A stretch of DNA of 64,000 bases from JABDGV01 sp964577935 (GTDB taxonomy: Bacteria > Chlamydiota > Chlamydiia > Chlamydiales > FEN-1388): assembly GCA_964577935.1 (NCBI GenBank), contig CAZOAJ010000002.1, positions 1 through 64,000 on the forward strand, written 5' to 3'. Position numbers and translations under genes: made by a program. Below, one piece after another: positions 24,105-32,522 of the stretch (position 1 is its first letter; the number at the start of each line of letters is the position of its first letter). Under the pieces are notes generated by a model. It did no database searches and was not told where the DNA came from. It saw nothing but the letters and a program-made list of their open reading frames with translations.

Positions 24105-25919
24105 ATGGTGACTTCAAGCAATTTTGACTTCGAAAAAAATAACTATCTTCCAATACTCACCGATGAAAAACTCGAATTCTCCCCATTTCTTGATATAGAT
24201 CAACCTCAAGAGGTTTATCTCAATCAATTTCTCAACGAAAATGAATCATCCCTCGAGTTAAGAGATTTGTTAACTCTGCAAGAATTTTGCTCTCACCTGG
24301 AAAAACACTATCAAAAACGAGTTCAAAAGTTATCTCACGAAGAGCCACTCGTTAGCAAAATATATCAAACTGCTCTTCAGGAAAATCAATTACATTCTCT
24401 TAAAGTGCGCATAGAACTGGCAACTAACAAGCTATTAAGTGAAATTCAAGAAAGAAAAAAACAACTTGAAGAATCATCGATAGCCGCGGTGCTTAATGAA
24501 CGATTAATTCAGGAAATAGCCAAAAGTTGCGAGCAACTCCTTCGACGCATAAAACCAAAACCAGAAGCTCATATAGGGTATGAATACCCGTGTAAAATTC
24601 ATACCGAAAGCAGCTTTTTTTTCTTGTTTCAAGATACTATAGAAAAAAATTTCTACCTGATAAATAAATCACTTTTATTCAACAAAGTTACCTCAAAAAT
24701 AGCTCCAAGTACGTTTTTGCAACATTTCAGCATATGTATTCCCAATAATTGCAACCATTCTATCAAAGCTCTCGAAGAAAAAGATCTTAGAATAGCTCGA
24801 ATAAGGATACGGTATAGACAATTGTTATCCATTCCAGAGAAGTTTAAGGAAGTTACAACAAATCATCTTTTATATACTGCTGAGGCAATTGAGAATAACT
24901 TATCTCTCCCTATGCCAAATCAACATCTGAGAAGCAATCAAAAGGAAAATAGGCCTTATAGTCTTCAGTTTGAAGATGAATCCAAGCGAGTATTTGTAAA
25001 TTGTAAACGCAAGATTCACGAAGTAAAATCAGGCAGCAGCAAAAAGGTAACAATTTCATTTCTTGTTCCTTACTCATTAGGAGAAAAGGCTATAGCTGTC
25101 GCCCAAAAAGTTTTTAACAAAAACGATGCCATTAACTCCGAAATAGAAGTTCAAACGCTACTTCAACAATCATCACCAATTATTCTAGGCCATTATTTTT
25201 ACAATAAGCCCCTTACAGCTGTTTTTACAAAGCCGACCAATATTGCTAAAGTCTCAATCTATGAACGCTATTTTGATAATGACCTTGCAACCACTCCTAG
25301 CGAAAGGCTTACTTGGAATGAAAAAATCTCTGCGATTATTCATTTAACTCAGGAACTCCTCTCGATACACAAACAATCTTATCTTCACGGAGATATTAAA
25401 CTTCTTAATATGCTCTTCAGAAGAGATACATCTCTTGGGACAACGGAATGTCGAATCACAGACTTCGGATTTTCTTTTAGCCTCAAAGAGAGGATCCCAA
25501 ACTTTGTGCTCCAGAGAGGATATTATGGATCGATAGTACCTACGGCACCAGAGGTCCTAGGAAGCACATGGGGCACCTATGATCCCATAATGGCAGAAAC
25601 CTTTGCCTTTGCCATCGCTCTTTGGCGTTGGATTAACAAAGGTGAAATACCTTGGGCAAAATTTTTAAATAATTTGTATAAGTCAGGTTTGCCCGTATCA
25701 AATATTAATAAAGAAATTTTTACAATTAATGTCGGTTTATTTTTAGAAAACGAAGAATCAAAGCTCAAACAGCAAGATCCAAATTCGATACACGTACAGC
25801 TAAACAACATCTTTATTAAGATGCTTCACCCTGCTCCCTCTAAAAGACTCCACCTTAAAGATGCTTTAGTTCAATTCAATACGTTATGCTTTCCTCCAAA
25901 CTTGCCTCTAAATATGTAA
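24105..25919 (+). CDS. Ser/Thr protein kinase with a long N-terminal region, candidate effector
   Basis: 604 residues, no signal peptide. Residues 1-300 are charged and helical with likely coiled-coil parts (E-R-K-K-Q-L-E-E-S near 120). The kinase domain spans about 310-590: a G-E-K-A-I-A-V-A-Q-K strand for the ATP Lys, L427-H428-G-D430-I-K-L-L-N435 catalytic loop, D453-F-G metal motif, A481-P-E, and the D-P-I-M-A-E-T-F-A-F-A-I-A-L-W-R-W helix F equivalent. All catalytic residues are present, so it should be active. The glycine loop is poor. Chlamydial PknD/Pkn5 do not share the N-terminal region. Export through type III is possible. Confidence 0.75.
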   Translation: MVTSSNFDFEKNNYLPILTDEKLEFSPFLDIDQPQEVYLNQFLNENESSLELRDLLTLQEFCSHLEKHYQKRVQKLSHEEPLVSKIYQTALQENQLHSLKVRIELATNKLLSEIQERKKQLEESSIAAVLNERLIQEIAKSCEQLLRRIKPKPEAHIGYEYPCKIHTESSFFFLFQDTIEKNFYLINKSLLFNKVTSKIAPSTFLQHFSICIPNNCNHSIKALEEKDLRIARIRIRYRQLLSIPEKFKEVTTNHLLYTAEAIENNLSLPMPNQHLRSNQKENRPYSLQFEDESKRVFVNCKRKIHEVKSGSSKKVTISFLVPYSLGEKAIAVAQKVFNKNDAINSEIEVQTLLQQSSPIILGHYFYNKPLTAVFTKPTNIAKVSIYERYFDNDLATTPSERLTWNEKISAIIHLTQELLSIHKQSYLHGDIKLLNMLFRRDTSLGTTECRITDFGFSFSLKERIPNFVLQRGYYGSIVPTAPEVLGSTWGTYDPIMAETFAFAIALWRWINKGEIPWAKFLNNLYKSGLPVSNINKEIFTINVGLFLENEESKLKQQDPNSIHVQLNNIFIKMLHPAPSKRLHLKDALVQFNTLCFPPNLPLNM

Positions 25920-26016
25920 CACCGACGAACATATTCATATAAAATATAATTTTACGTTTGTTAATTTGTTTTTTAAATGTTATAATCCATTCAATTTTTA
26001 GAATATTAATTATACA

Positions 26017-26703
26017 ATGCACAACGAACTCACCTTTCTCATTCACGGCACAGCAGTTCTCTTATTTCTCTTTGGAGCACTCTACTTAGGTAAAGAGACG
26101 CTGATCACTTTTATTGCATGCTCTTGGATCTTTGCCAATTTCTTTGTTACAAAACAGATTACTCTCCTGGGATTTGAGGTAACTGCAAGCGATGTCTATG
26201 CAATTGGAGCTATGCTCGGAATGAGTGTTCTTCAGGAATTTTGGGGGCGTAAAATTGCAGTTCTCTCAATCTGGACAAGCTTTTTCACTCTTTTACTCGC
26301 TACAGGAATGTCCTATCTTCACTTAAACTACATTCCAACTCTCCACGATACAACCCATTCTCATTTTGAAGCTTTACTCGGATCGACGCCTCGTCTCATG
26401 GTCGCATCATTTGCCACCTTCTTCATCTCAAGCCGTCTGGAAGTCGCGCTCTTTAACCTTCTACGGCAATGGGTATCTCTCCCTTTCCCAGTACGTTCAG
26501 GAATTTCTATAGCATCTATTCTCCTCTTTGATACTATTCTTTTTTCGTACCTTGGTCTCTATGGTATTGTGGCTAATCTCTTTGATGTTTGTCTCGTAAG
26601 CTATATTGTTAAGCTTCTTGTTATTATTTCGCTTGCTCCCTTCCTTACTCTTGTAAGGTATGTTTTTCAACCCACTCAATTGAACCCTCTAAGAATTGAT
26701 TAA
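26017..26703 (+). CDS. yhhQ: Queuosine precursor transporter
   Basis: 228 residues with about six membrane helices. I-A-C-S-W-I-F-A-N-F-F-V-T-K-Q, V-T-A-S-D-V-Y-A-I-G and M-L-G-M-S-V-L-Q-E-F-W-G-R-K are the family's conserved cytoplasmic and helix segments, as is F-D-T-I-L-F at about 170. YhhQ imports queuosine precursors across the inner membrane. tgt starts two bases after its stop, so the import and insertion steps are in one operon. This fits queuosine salvage rather than synthesis. Confidence 0.85.
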   Translation: MHNELTFLIHGTAVLLFLFGALYLGKETLITFIACSWIFANFFVTKQITLLGFEVTASDVYAIGAMLGMSVLQEFWGRKIAVLSIWTSFFTLLLATGMSYLHLNYIPTLHDTTHSHFEALLGSTPRLMVASFATFFISSRLEVALFNLLRQWVSLPFPVRSGISIASILLFDTILFSYLGLYGIVANLFDVCLVSYIVKLLVIISLAPFLTLVRYVFQPTQLNPLRID

Positions 26704-26704
26704 T

Positions 26705-27835
26705 ATGACTCCCTTTCGCTTTGAAGTATTCCATCGCTCAAAAAAATCCAAAGCTCGTGTTGGACGCATCCACACTCCTCATGGAATCATCGATACCCCA
26801 AGCTTTGTAGCTGTGGGGACAAACAGCACGATAAAAGCGCTCGACAGTAAAATGGTCGATGACCTTGGTCTACAGCTTATGTTCTGCAATACATATCACC
26901 TTATGCTTCAACCTGGAACAGAAGTAGTAAAAGCTGCAGGCGGGCTGCATAAGTTCATGAACCGATCGATGCCGATCATCACGGACTCAGGTGGATTCCA
27001 AGTTTTTAGTCTTGCATATGGAACGGTTGCAAGTGAGCTGAAAAGTTGTGGCAAAAAACAGACTAATTCAAGCGTTCTTAAAACCACAGAAGATGGAGTC
27101 CTTTTCAGATCCTACCGCGACGGAGCAAAAATTCTCCTGACTCCTGAATCATCTGTTCAGGCACAAAAAGATCTGGGTGCCGATATAATCATCCCTTTTG
27201 ATGAGCTTCCCCCTTATCATATCGACACTCGAGAATTAAAAAAATCATTTGACAGAACACACAGGTGGGAAAAACGATCTCTTGAATACCACAGAAAGAA
27301 TACTCAAGGGCAGGCAATGTATGCAGTAGTCCATGGAGGTCTTAATCAAGAACTTCGCAAAGAAAGCTTTGAAACCTTGCAAAAGCTTGAATTTGATGGA
27401 TATGCTATTGGAGGAAGTGTAGGAAAGACTCGGCAGGACTTAGTCAATCTTATTTCAGGAATGTCCCCATACCTTCCAGACAATGCTCCTGTCCATCTTC
27501 TTGGCATTGGCGATCTTCCATCCATTGCAAACACGATTACATGTGGGATAGATACCTTTGACAGTTCGTTCCCAACCAAAGCTGCACGCCATGGACTTCT
27601 TTTTAAGAAAGAGGGAGAGGTTCGAATCAAAAACGCCTGCAACGAAAAAGCCTTTGAGCCTATAGATCCAGAGTGTACATGCTATACCTGCAAAAACTAT
27701 TCAAAAGCCTATTTACAGCATCTCTTTAAAGCTTCAGAGCTTACTTTTTATACTCTGGCCACACTCCATAATATTCATTATATGGTAAAGCTCATGGAGC
27801 GCTATAGGGCGAGTATTTTACTCGACGAAATTTAG
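26705..27835 (+). CDS. tgt: tRNA-guanine transglycosylase
   Basis: About 376 residues from ATG 26705; an in-frame TTG at 26696 is inside yhhQ. It swaps G34 of tRNAs with GUN anticodons for a queuosine base. I-T-D-S-G-G-F-Q-V-F-S is the base-binding segment, V-V-H-G-G-L is the conserved strand, and G-I-D-T-F-D-S-S-F-P-T-K-A-A-R-H-G carries the nucleophile Asp. The zinc site is C-T-C-Y-T-C with a His about 30 residues later (T-L-H-N). The specificity loop reads A-I-G-G-S-V-G-K where E. coli has A-V-G-G-L-A-V-G-E; the shorter form fits the report that the C. trachomatis enzyme uses queuine directly. yhhQ is just upstream. Confidence 0.9.
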   Translation: MTPFRFEVFHRSKKSKARVGRIHTPHGIIDTPSFVAVGTNSTIKALDSKMVDDLGLQLMFCNTYHLMLQPGTEVVKAAGGLHKFMNRSMPIITDSGGFQVFSLAYGTVASELKSCGKKQTNSSVLKTTEDGVLFRSYRDGAKILLTPESSVQAQKDLGADIIIPFDELPPYHIDTRELKKSFDRTHRWEKRSLEYHRKNTQGQAMYAVVHGGLNQELRKESFETLQKLEFDGYAIGGSVGKTRQDLVNLISGMSPYLPDNAPVHLLGIGDLPSIANTITCGIDTFDSSFPTKAARHGLLFKKEGEVRIKNACNEKAFEPIDPECTCYTCKNYSKAYLQHLFKASELTFYTLATLHNIHYMVKLMERYRASILLDEI

Positions 27836-27859
27836 TAATCTAATATCTAAGGATCCGGT

Positions 27860-30295
27860 ATGTCGACAATCATATCCCTCTATCAGTCACTGCAAAGGGA
27901 ATATAATTCAATACTTCAGACCGGATCAAAGCCTTATTTAGTAAAAAACAGTGACGGCAAAATACACTTTGAAGCTTTTAGTTCATGCATATCAGTCCTT
28001 TTTTATAGGGCTATAGGCTATTCATTCGATATTGTTGACATATCCTCTACCTTGACCAACATAGACGAAATCCATAACCAAATAACGAATGCTATTGACC
28101 CAAGTAGCTCCCAGAAGTCTATTAAAGAAATTTTTAAAATCCTTGCAATCGTCGAAAATATCATTCAGCGAAAGTCTGCACATAACCCAGAAATGAGAGA
28201 CACTCGCTCCGGAAATAGAGACCCTATCTTAAAACTTGCTAAAAAAATTGCACAAGCAAGCAGTAAACCTACTGTAGAAATACTCCTAGAACATAACTTT
28301 GTCGACAAAGCCTATTACGAAGTTCTTCATGGAAGTGCTTATATAGGAATAAACTCCTCTCTCTTGCAAAAACTAATCCCCATAAGCGCAAAAGCGAAGG
28401 ACTATTTGCATACGCTCTCATTCGTTGCACTTGGAGCTCAACTAGATCACGACTCAAAGCATCTTGTGAGAGATTCGAATTTTATCAAACAGGCTTTGAA
28501 TGCTCATAACGAAGAGGCGCTTACTGCTCTTTTAGATCAAGGGTTAGAACCGAATATGAATATCCCTGATCTAAACATTCTTGCCGGTGATCAAACAATA
28601 CCTTGGGTATTTATCGCCGCGAGCAAAGGCATGCACACAGCCGTCTCAAAGGCCATTGAAAAAGGATTCTCGTTACTCTGTGAAGATCATCAAGGGAATA
28701 CCCTTCTTAAATACGCCATGGAATCACAGAATGCATTATTTTGCGGAGATATCGCTTCACGCATAGACCCATCAATTAAGAATAAGAACAAAGCAACAGC
28801 GCTTTTTGAATTCCTAAAATCCACTAAAATCACATCACAGGCTAAACGACGATTTCTACAAGACTTTATACAACCTTCGAACAATTCAAACATATCACGC
28901 CTACAAGGCCCCCTTGAATTCCTCTCAATTCGAATAGATGATCTTGGCATTAATCTCATCGAGCTTTTATATCTTCTTGGATCAAGTGAAAGCGAATTCA
29001 AGAGCATGATATATGCTCATAGCTATCGTGAAGAATTTGATAAATCAACATTGGAACTCAAAAGCAAATATCCTGAAAAAAGCATAAATGAATTTTCTCT
29101 TTCTCATTTAAAGATTCACGGAAATCAATATGCCCATGGTGTTGAAGTAACAAACCCTGGCCCCAAGCCACAAGAAATACAAACTCAAGATCTGATCGAG
29201 TTGTTTGATGGCCTGAATTTAACTGCCCCAGATGCCCCATATTACCTTAATCCTGAGACTCTTCTTCAAGTAGCTGGAGTCAGAAGTGTTCGTGAAGTAA
29301 GAGCACTTCTGATGACTTTCTCAACAAAGATAGTGCGCAGGGAAGAATTTTTAGGAACGCCTCGTGCCCGCTCAGAAGCCCTTGTGAATTTTTATGACCT
29401 CATTGAACAACATTTATTTCCAACCTTGAAGGTCCTGAAAGAAAAAAAATCTCCCCATGCAACACTTTCGGTTATAAAAGAGTTCGCAGCCGCAGCAGGC
29501 AAATGTGGAGGGCGATACTTTTCAGTCTGTGTTGAACAGTACCTTAAAGTCTGTGAAAACAAAGTTGAAAAACCAGCTCAATATTTCTTTAAATCTATTG
29601 CAGAATATCGGGGCATTCAATTGTTAAACGCTGTGCTAGCCTCCTCTGATGGGGCACACAATGTTCATAATCACAATCGAGCCCTCAAGGAGATGGGGCA
29701 AGAATTAGGAATTCCAGGATATCAACAGGCGCAAGACTTTGATGATATATACATAGGCCAAAATTACAATAGCGAAGAGATTAAAGCAGAATTCTTAAAG
29801 TCTTATACCGCCCCGCAACTTATCTTAGATTGGATACTTCCTCAATTAAAGAGTGATGGCACGTATCGAGAGAAATATATCGATCTTGTCAAAGAGATTT
29901 TCCCAGAATCATGGAAAAAGAGCGAATATGACGCTATAAAAAGTAAAATAACACACCGAGAATATTCGAATACTTCGCCCTCAGATAAAACGAAAGAGCT
30001 TCTGAGCCAACATGATATCGCTATAGCGCCAAATCAGTCTGCAGAAATGGCAATTAATACTGCACAAGCTATGAACTTTATCGAAGAATATATCTATGAT
30101 GAAAACTATCAGCTGAGGACTGAAGGCCTTGTGTATGTCCTTGAAAGGCTTGGGGTCATTCAGAGCAGTCTGCCATGGAAGGACCGTAATAAAACCGTAA
30201 AGCAATTGCAATACGGAGAAGAAAGCTTATATTCTATCTCAAACCTCTTCAGCATAGGTTTGGATATGGTATTAAGCTTTTTTGGCCTTAAATAA
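27860..30295 (+). CDS. Large ankyrin-repeat protein, candidate effector
   Basis: 811 residues, no signal peptide. Two to three ankyrin-like repeats lie at about 207-323: A-L-T-A-L-L-D-Q-G-L-E-P-N, then P-W-V-F-I-A-A-S-K-G-M-H-T-A-V and G-N-T-L-L-K-Y-A-M-E-S-Q. The remaining parts do not resemble any family I know. The segment 535-620 (A-A-G-K-C-G-G-R-Y-F-S-V-C then D-G-A-H-N-V-H-N-H-N-R-A) is rich in Cys and His and looks like a discrete domain, possibly enzymatic. The last 20 residues are hydrophobic. AAGGA precedes the ATG. Ankyrin proteins in environmental chlamydiae are usually thought to act in the host. Confidence 0.6.
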   Translation: MSTIISLYQSLQREYNSILQTGSKPYLVKNSDGKIHFEAFSSCISVLFYRAIGYSFDIVDISSTLTNIDEIHNQITNAIDPSSSQKSIKEIFKILAIVENIIQRKSAHNPEMRDTRSGNRDPILKLAKKIAQASSKPTVEILLEHNFVDKAYYEVLHGSAYIGINSSLLQKLIPISAKAKDYLHTLSFVALGAQLDHDSKHLVRDSNFIKQALNAHNEEALTALLDQGLEPNMNIPDLNILAGDQTIPWVFIAASKGMHTAVSKAIEKGFSLLCEDHQGNTLLKYAMESQNALFCGDIASRIDPSIKNKNKATALFEFLKSTKITSQAKRRFLQDFIQPSNNSNISRLQGPLEFLSIRIDDLGINLIELLYLLGSSESEFKSMIYAHSYREEFDKSTLELKSKYPEKSINEFSLSHLKIHGNQYAHGVEVTNPGPKPQEIQTQDLIELFDGLNLTAPDAPYYLNPETLLQVAGVRSVREVRALLMTFSTKIVRREEFLGTPRARSEALVNFYDLIEQHLFPTLKVLKEKKSPHATLSVIKEFAAAAGKCGGRYFSVCVEQYLKVCENKVEKPAQYFFKSIAEYRGIQLLNAVLASSDGAHNVHNHNRALKEMGQELGIPGYQQAQDFDDIYIGQNYNSEEIKAEFLKSYTAPQLILDWILPQLKSDGTYREKYIDLVKEIFPESWKKSEYDAIKSKITHREYSNTSPSDKTKELLSQHDIAIAPNQSAEMAINTAQAMNFIEEYIYDENYQLRTEGLVYVLERLGVIQSSLPWKDRNKTVKQLQYGEESLYSISNLFSIGLDMVLSFFGLK

Positions 30296-30301
30296 TGTTA
30301 T

Positions 30302-31597
30302 TTAAGTTTGATCCTTCTTCAACCGTACTAAAGTCCAAGTCTGATCGATAGTCTGCATATCAGTTATATTTTGACCCGAGCTGCCCATATCCAAATTCCT
30401 TGGAAACCGGACCTGAATCGGGATAACATCTCGGGTCATATTGTAGATACCTGTAGACATGATCGGTGAATAGGCATCATTAGACAATTTCCATACAGCC
30501 CGTTGAGTATCTTTATCAACAACACCTTCAACCTTGTAAGTCCTATCTAAAGCTGTATTGTAATAGATCCCTACGATGTCTCCATTCTTATCTAGTGCAA
30601 GCTGAAGAATAATGCTTGAAAAGGCTGCTTGAGCGCTATCTCTTCCTACAGCAAAAACCCCCAAGGGAAGTAGATCTCCGCTCAAGTTTATTTGGGCAGG
30701 AACTTGATCTGCATTTTGATTTTGAGAAACAGAAATAGATCCTTGAATAGTGTCTGGAGGCGGAAGTTGGCTATAATCTTGTGCCTGATCAACAAGTCGT
30801 TGATATGCCTCATCGGCTTGAATTTCTCCAGGCGAAACAGAATATCCTGAAAAACCATCATCATAATAGACTGGATAGGTCCAGCCCAAAGGCAACCATG
30901 TCTGTATTTGACTCCACTGTGGCCTCCCCCACCAATTGACACCTCTTTGTCTATTCTCATAGTAGTTGGCATTATGGTTTGCATAAAATTGATCATTAAA
31001 CCAGTTATTATACCCTTGATGCCTTTGATTAAACTGTGTTTGAAAAGATCTGGACTCTCGTCCCTCTTGCCAAGTTCTACTTTTTAACGATGTATTTGCA
31101 TTATGCGAGCCCTGTGAGTTTTGATGCTGTAACTTGGCTTGTTGCCTAGACTGATTGAGGATGTAATTAATTTGCTGCCGAGAACTTCCTTGTGAATTTT
31201 CATTTATTCGATGTGATTGTCGATGAGACGCTTGCTGATGTCTCCTTGAATAATTTGTAGTGTAGGAAGAATCTGACCTGCTCATGGATGGTGTTGTAGA
31301 AGTACCGCTGTAGGTCGCTGAATGTCCTCTATTTTCATGTTGAGTTTGACCACCTTTGTGAGATGACCCATAATGGGGGTTAGATTGGCCTCGCTCGGGA
31401 CTTCCTCCCTCCTTGAAATGACTACTTGAATTCACATGGGATCCTCCACCATGTGAGCCTCCATCGTGGGAACCTCTCCCACTGTGAGATCCACCTCCAG
31501 AATGACCTCTATCGTCAGCACGTACATGTTGAAAGGGATATGAAATACCCACTAAACCTGATAAGACAAATGCAGTAAGGCAAATTCTTTGTCTCAT
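30302..31597 (-). CDS. Exported Gly/Ser/His/Gln-rich protein with a C-terminal beta domain
   Basis: About 431 residues from ATG 31597, which has AGGAGG five bases upstream; a GTG two codons earlier lies within that site. Signal peptide up to H-V-R-A-D. Residues 30-240 are low complexity, first G-G-S-H-type repeats (H-S-G-G-G-S-H-S-G-R-G-S-H), then Q/N/H/S-rich. The last 150 residues look like a beta-rich globular domain (I-I-L-Q-L-A-L-D-K-N-G-D-I-V-G-I-Y-Y-N). Composition and the neighbour lipoprotein resemble a gene pair I recall from Planctomycetes and Verrucomicrobia, annotated mu-protocadherin-like beside SnoaL-like proteins. A surface or matrix role and lateral gain within PVC bacteria are inferences. 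Confidence 0.55.
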   Translation of the reverse strand: MRQRICLTAFVLSGLVGISYPFQHVRADDRGHSGGGSHSGRGSHDGGSHGGGSHVNSSSHFKEGGSPERGQSNPHYGSSHKGGQTQHENRGHSATYSGTSTTPSMSRSDSSYTTNYSRRHQQASHRQSHRINENSQGSSRQQINYILNQSRQQAKLQHQNSQGSHNANTSLKSRTWQEGRESRSFQTQFNQRHQGYNNWFNDQFYANHNANYYENRQRGVNWWGRPQWSQIQTWLPLGWTYPVYYDDGFSGYSVSPGEIQADEAYQRLVDQAQDYSQLPPPDTIQGSISVSQNQNADQVPAQINLSGDLLPLGVFAVGRDSAQAAFSSIILQLALDKNGDIVGIYYNTALDRTYKVEGVVDKDTQRAVWKLSNDAYSPIMSTGIYNMTRDVIPIQVRFPRNLDMGSSGQNITDMQTIDQTWTLVRLKKDQT

Positions 31598-31606
31598 ATA
31601 CACCTC

Positions 31607-32512
31607 CTACTGCACTCGAACAACTGTAAAAGGTCCGATATTTGGCAACACTTTGCCTTCTATGTCCCTCCCAGTCGAAGAAAATGAGTATGTAGAATCA
31701 TCGATTTTCTCAATAATATGTGTCGCTGTAGCTCGACTGCCATTTGATAAAACAAATACCATATCGACATACCAGCGAGAATCCACATATGACCACGTGC
31801 TTTGCCCAAAACCGCCATCAGAATCAAAAACCCAAGATCGTATAGAAGTTTGCATTGGGTCCCAGCCAATAATCTGCTCGCCAGCAAGTTCATCATGGTC
31901 AAGTATTTTTGTCGTAAAGTGTTGGATAAGAAAGTTTTTATTGGTATCCCATGAATATTCTGACGAAAAGGTCATTCCTTCGGTTTTGTGAATCCATGTA
32001 CCCACCAACCAGTCTAAATCTTTCAAATGATCGTAGTGAGATGGTGGAGGCTCAAGGGTTATTTCATTCATTTCATGTATTTTCCAAACGCGATCAAGGC
32101 AAACAAACATTATTTGAAAAGAGATCGTCTCTTGGTGTGTATCCGAATGAACGACTTTAAAGTGCCCACGCACAATCGCTTTGGTATCACTTGTGAATTT
32201 AACGCTGTCTATAGCAACGCTTATTTCCGCTTGAGGATTCGCATCAAATCGGCTTCGGAAATATTCAGAAATCGATTTCTGACCTACGAGTGTTTCTCGA
32301 TCACTATAATTTGTTAACTGTCCGTCAGTTGACCAAAGAGAAGAGAGTTGTTTTGCATCTTGTTTATTGAACGTTTCGACATATTTTTGCGCTACAGACC
32401 GAATTTGTTCTTCATCGGTCCGGTTTGAACTGTTAGTTCTGAAAGAACACCCTGTCAGAAAAAGAAGGATGATGAATAAAACAGGAGAGGAACCCTTGGA
32501 AAACAGCGTCAT
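31607..32512 (-). CDS. Lipoprotein with SnoaL-like/DUF4440 domain
   Basis: 301 residues from ATG 32512. An earlier in-frame start at 32605 lies inside the OTU gene and would hide the signal peptide. L-L-F-L-T-G-C is a good lipobox. Residues about 30-150 (E-E-Q-I-R-S-V-A-Q-K-Y-V-E-T-F-N-K-Q-D, then A-I-V-R-G-H-F and D-R-V-W-K-I-H) match the SnoaL-like/DUF4440 cone fold. Residues about 165-301 form a second beta-rich domain (D-W-L-V-G-T-W, then I-I-G-W-D-P). It lies between the OTU gene (10-base gap) and the Gly-rich exported protein (9-base gap), a likely three-gene transcript. Confidence 0.65.
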   Translation of the reverse strand: MTLFSKGSSPVLFIILLFLTGCSFRTNSSNRTDEEQIRSVAQKYVETFNKQDAKQLSSLWSTDGQLTNYSDRETLVGQKSISEYFRSRFDANPQAEISVAIDSVKFTSDTKAIVRGHFKVVHSDTHQETISFQIMFVCLDRVWKIHEMNEITLEPPPSHYDHLKDLDWLVGTWIHKTEGMTFSSEYSWDTNKNFLIQHFTTKILDHDELAGEQIIGWDPMQTSIRSWVFDSDGGFGQSTWSYVDSRWYVDMVFVLSNGSRATATHIIEKIDDSTYSFSSTGRDIEGKVLPNIGPFTVVRVQ

Positions 32513-32522
32513 GAGTAATATC

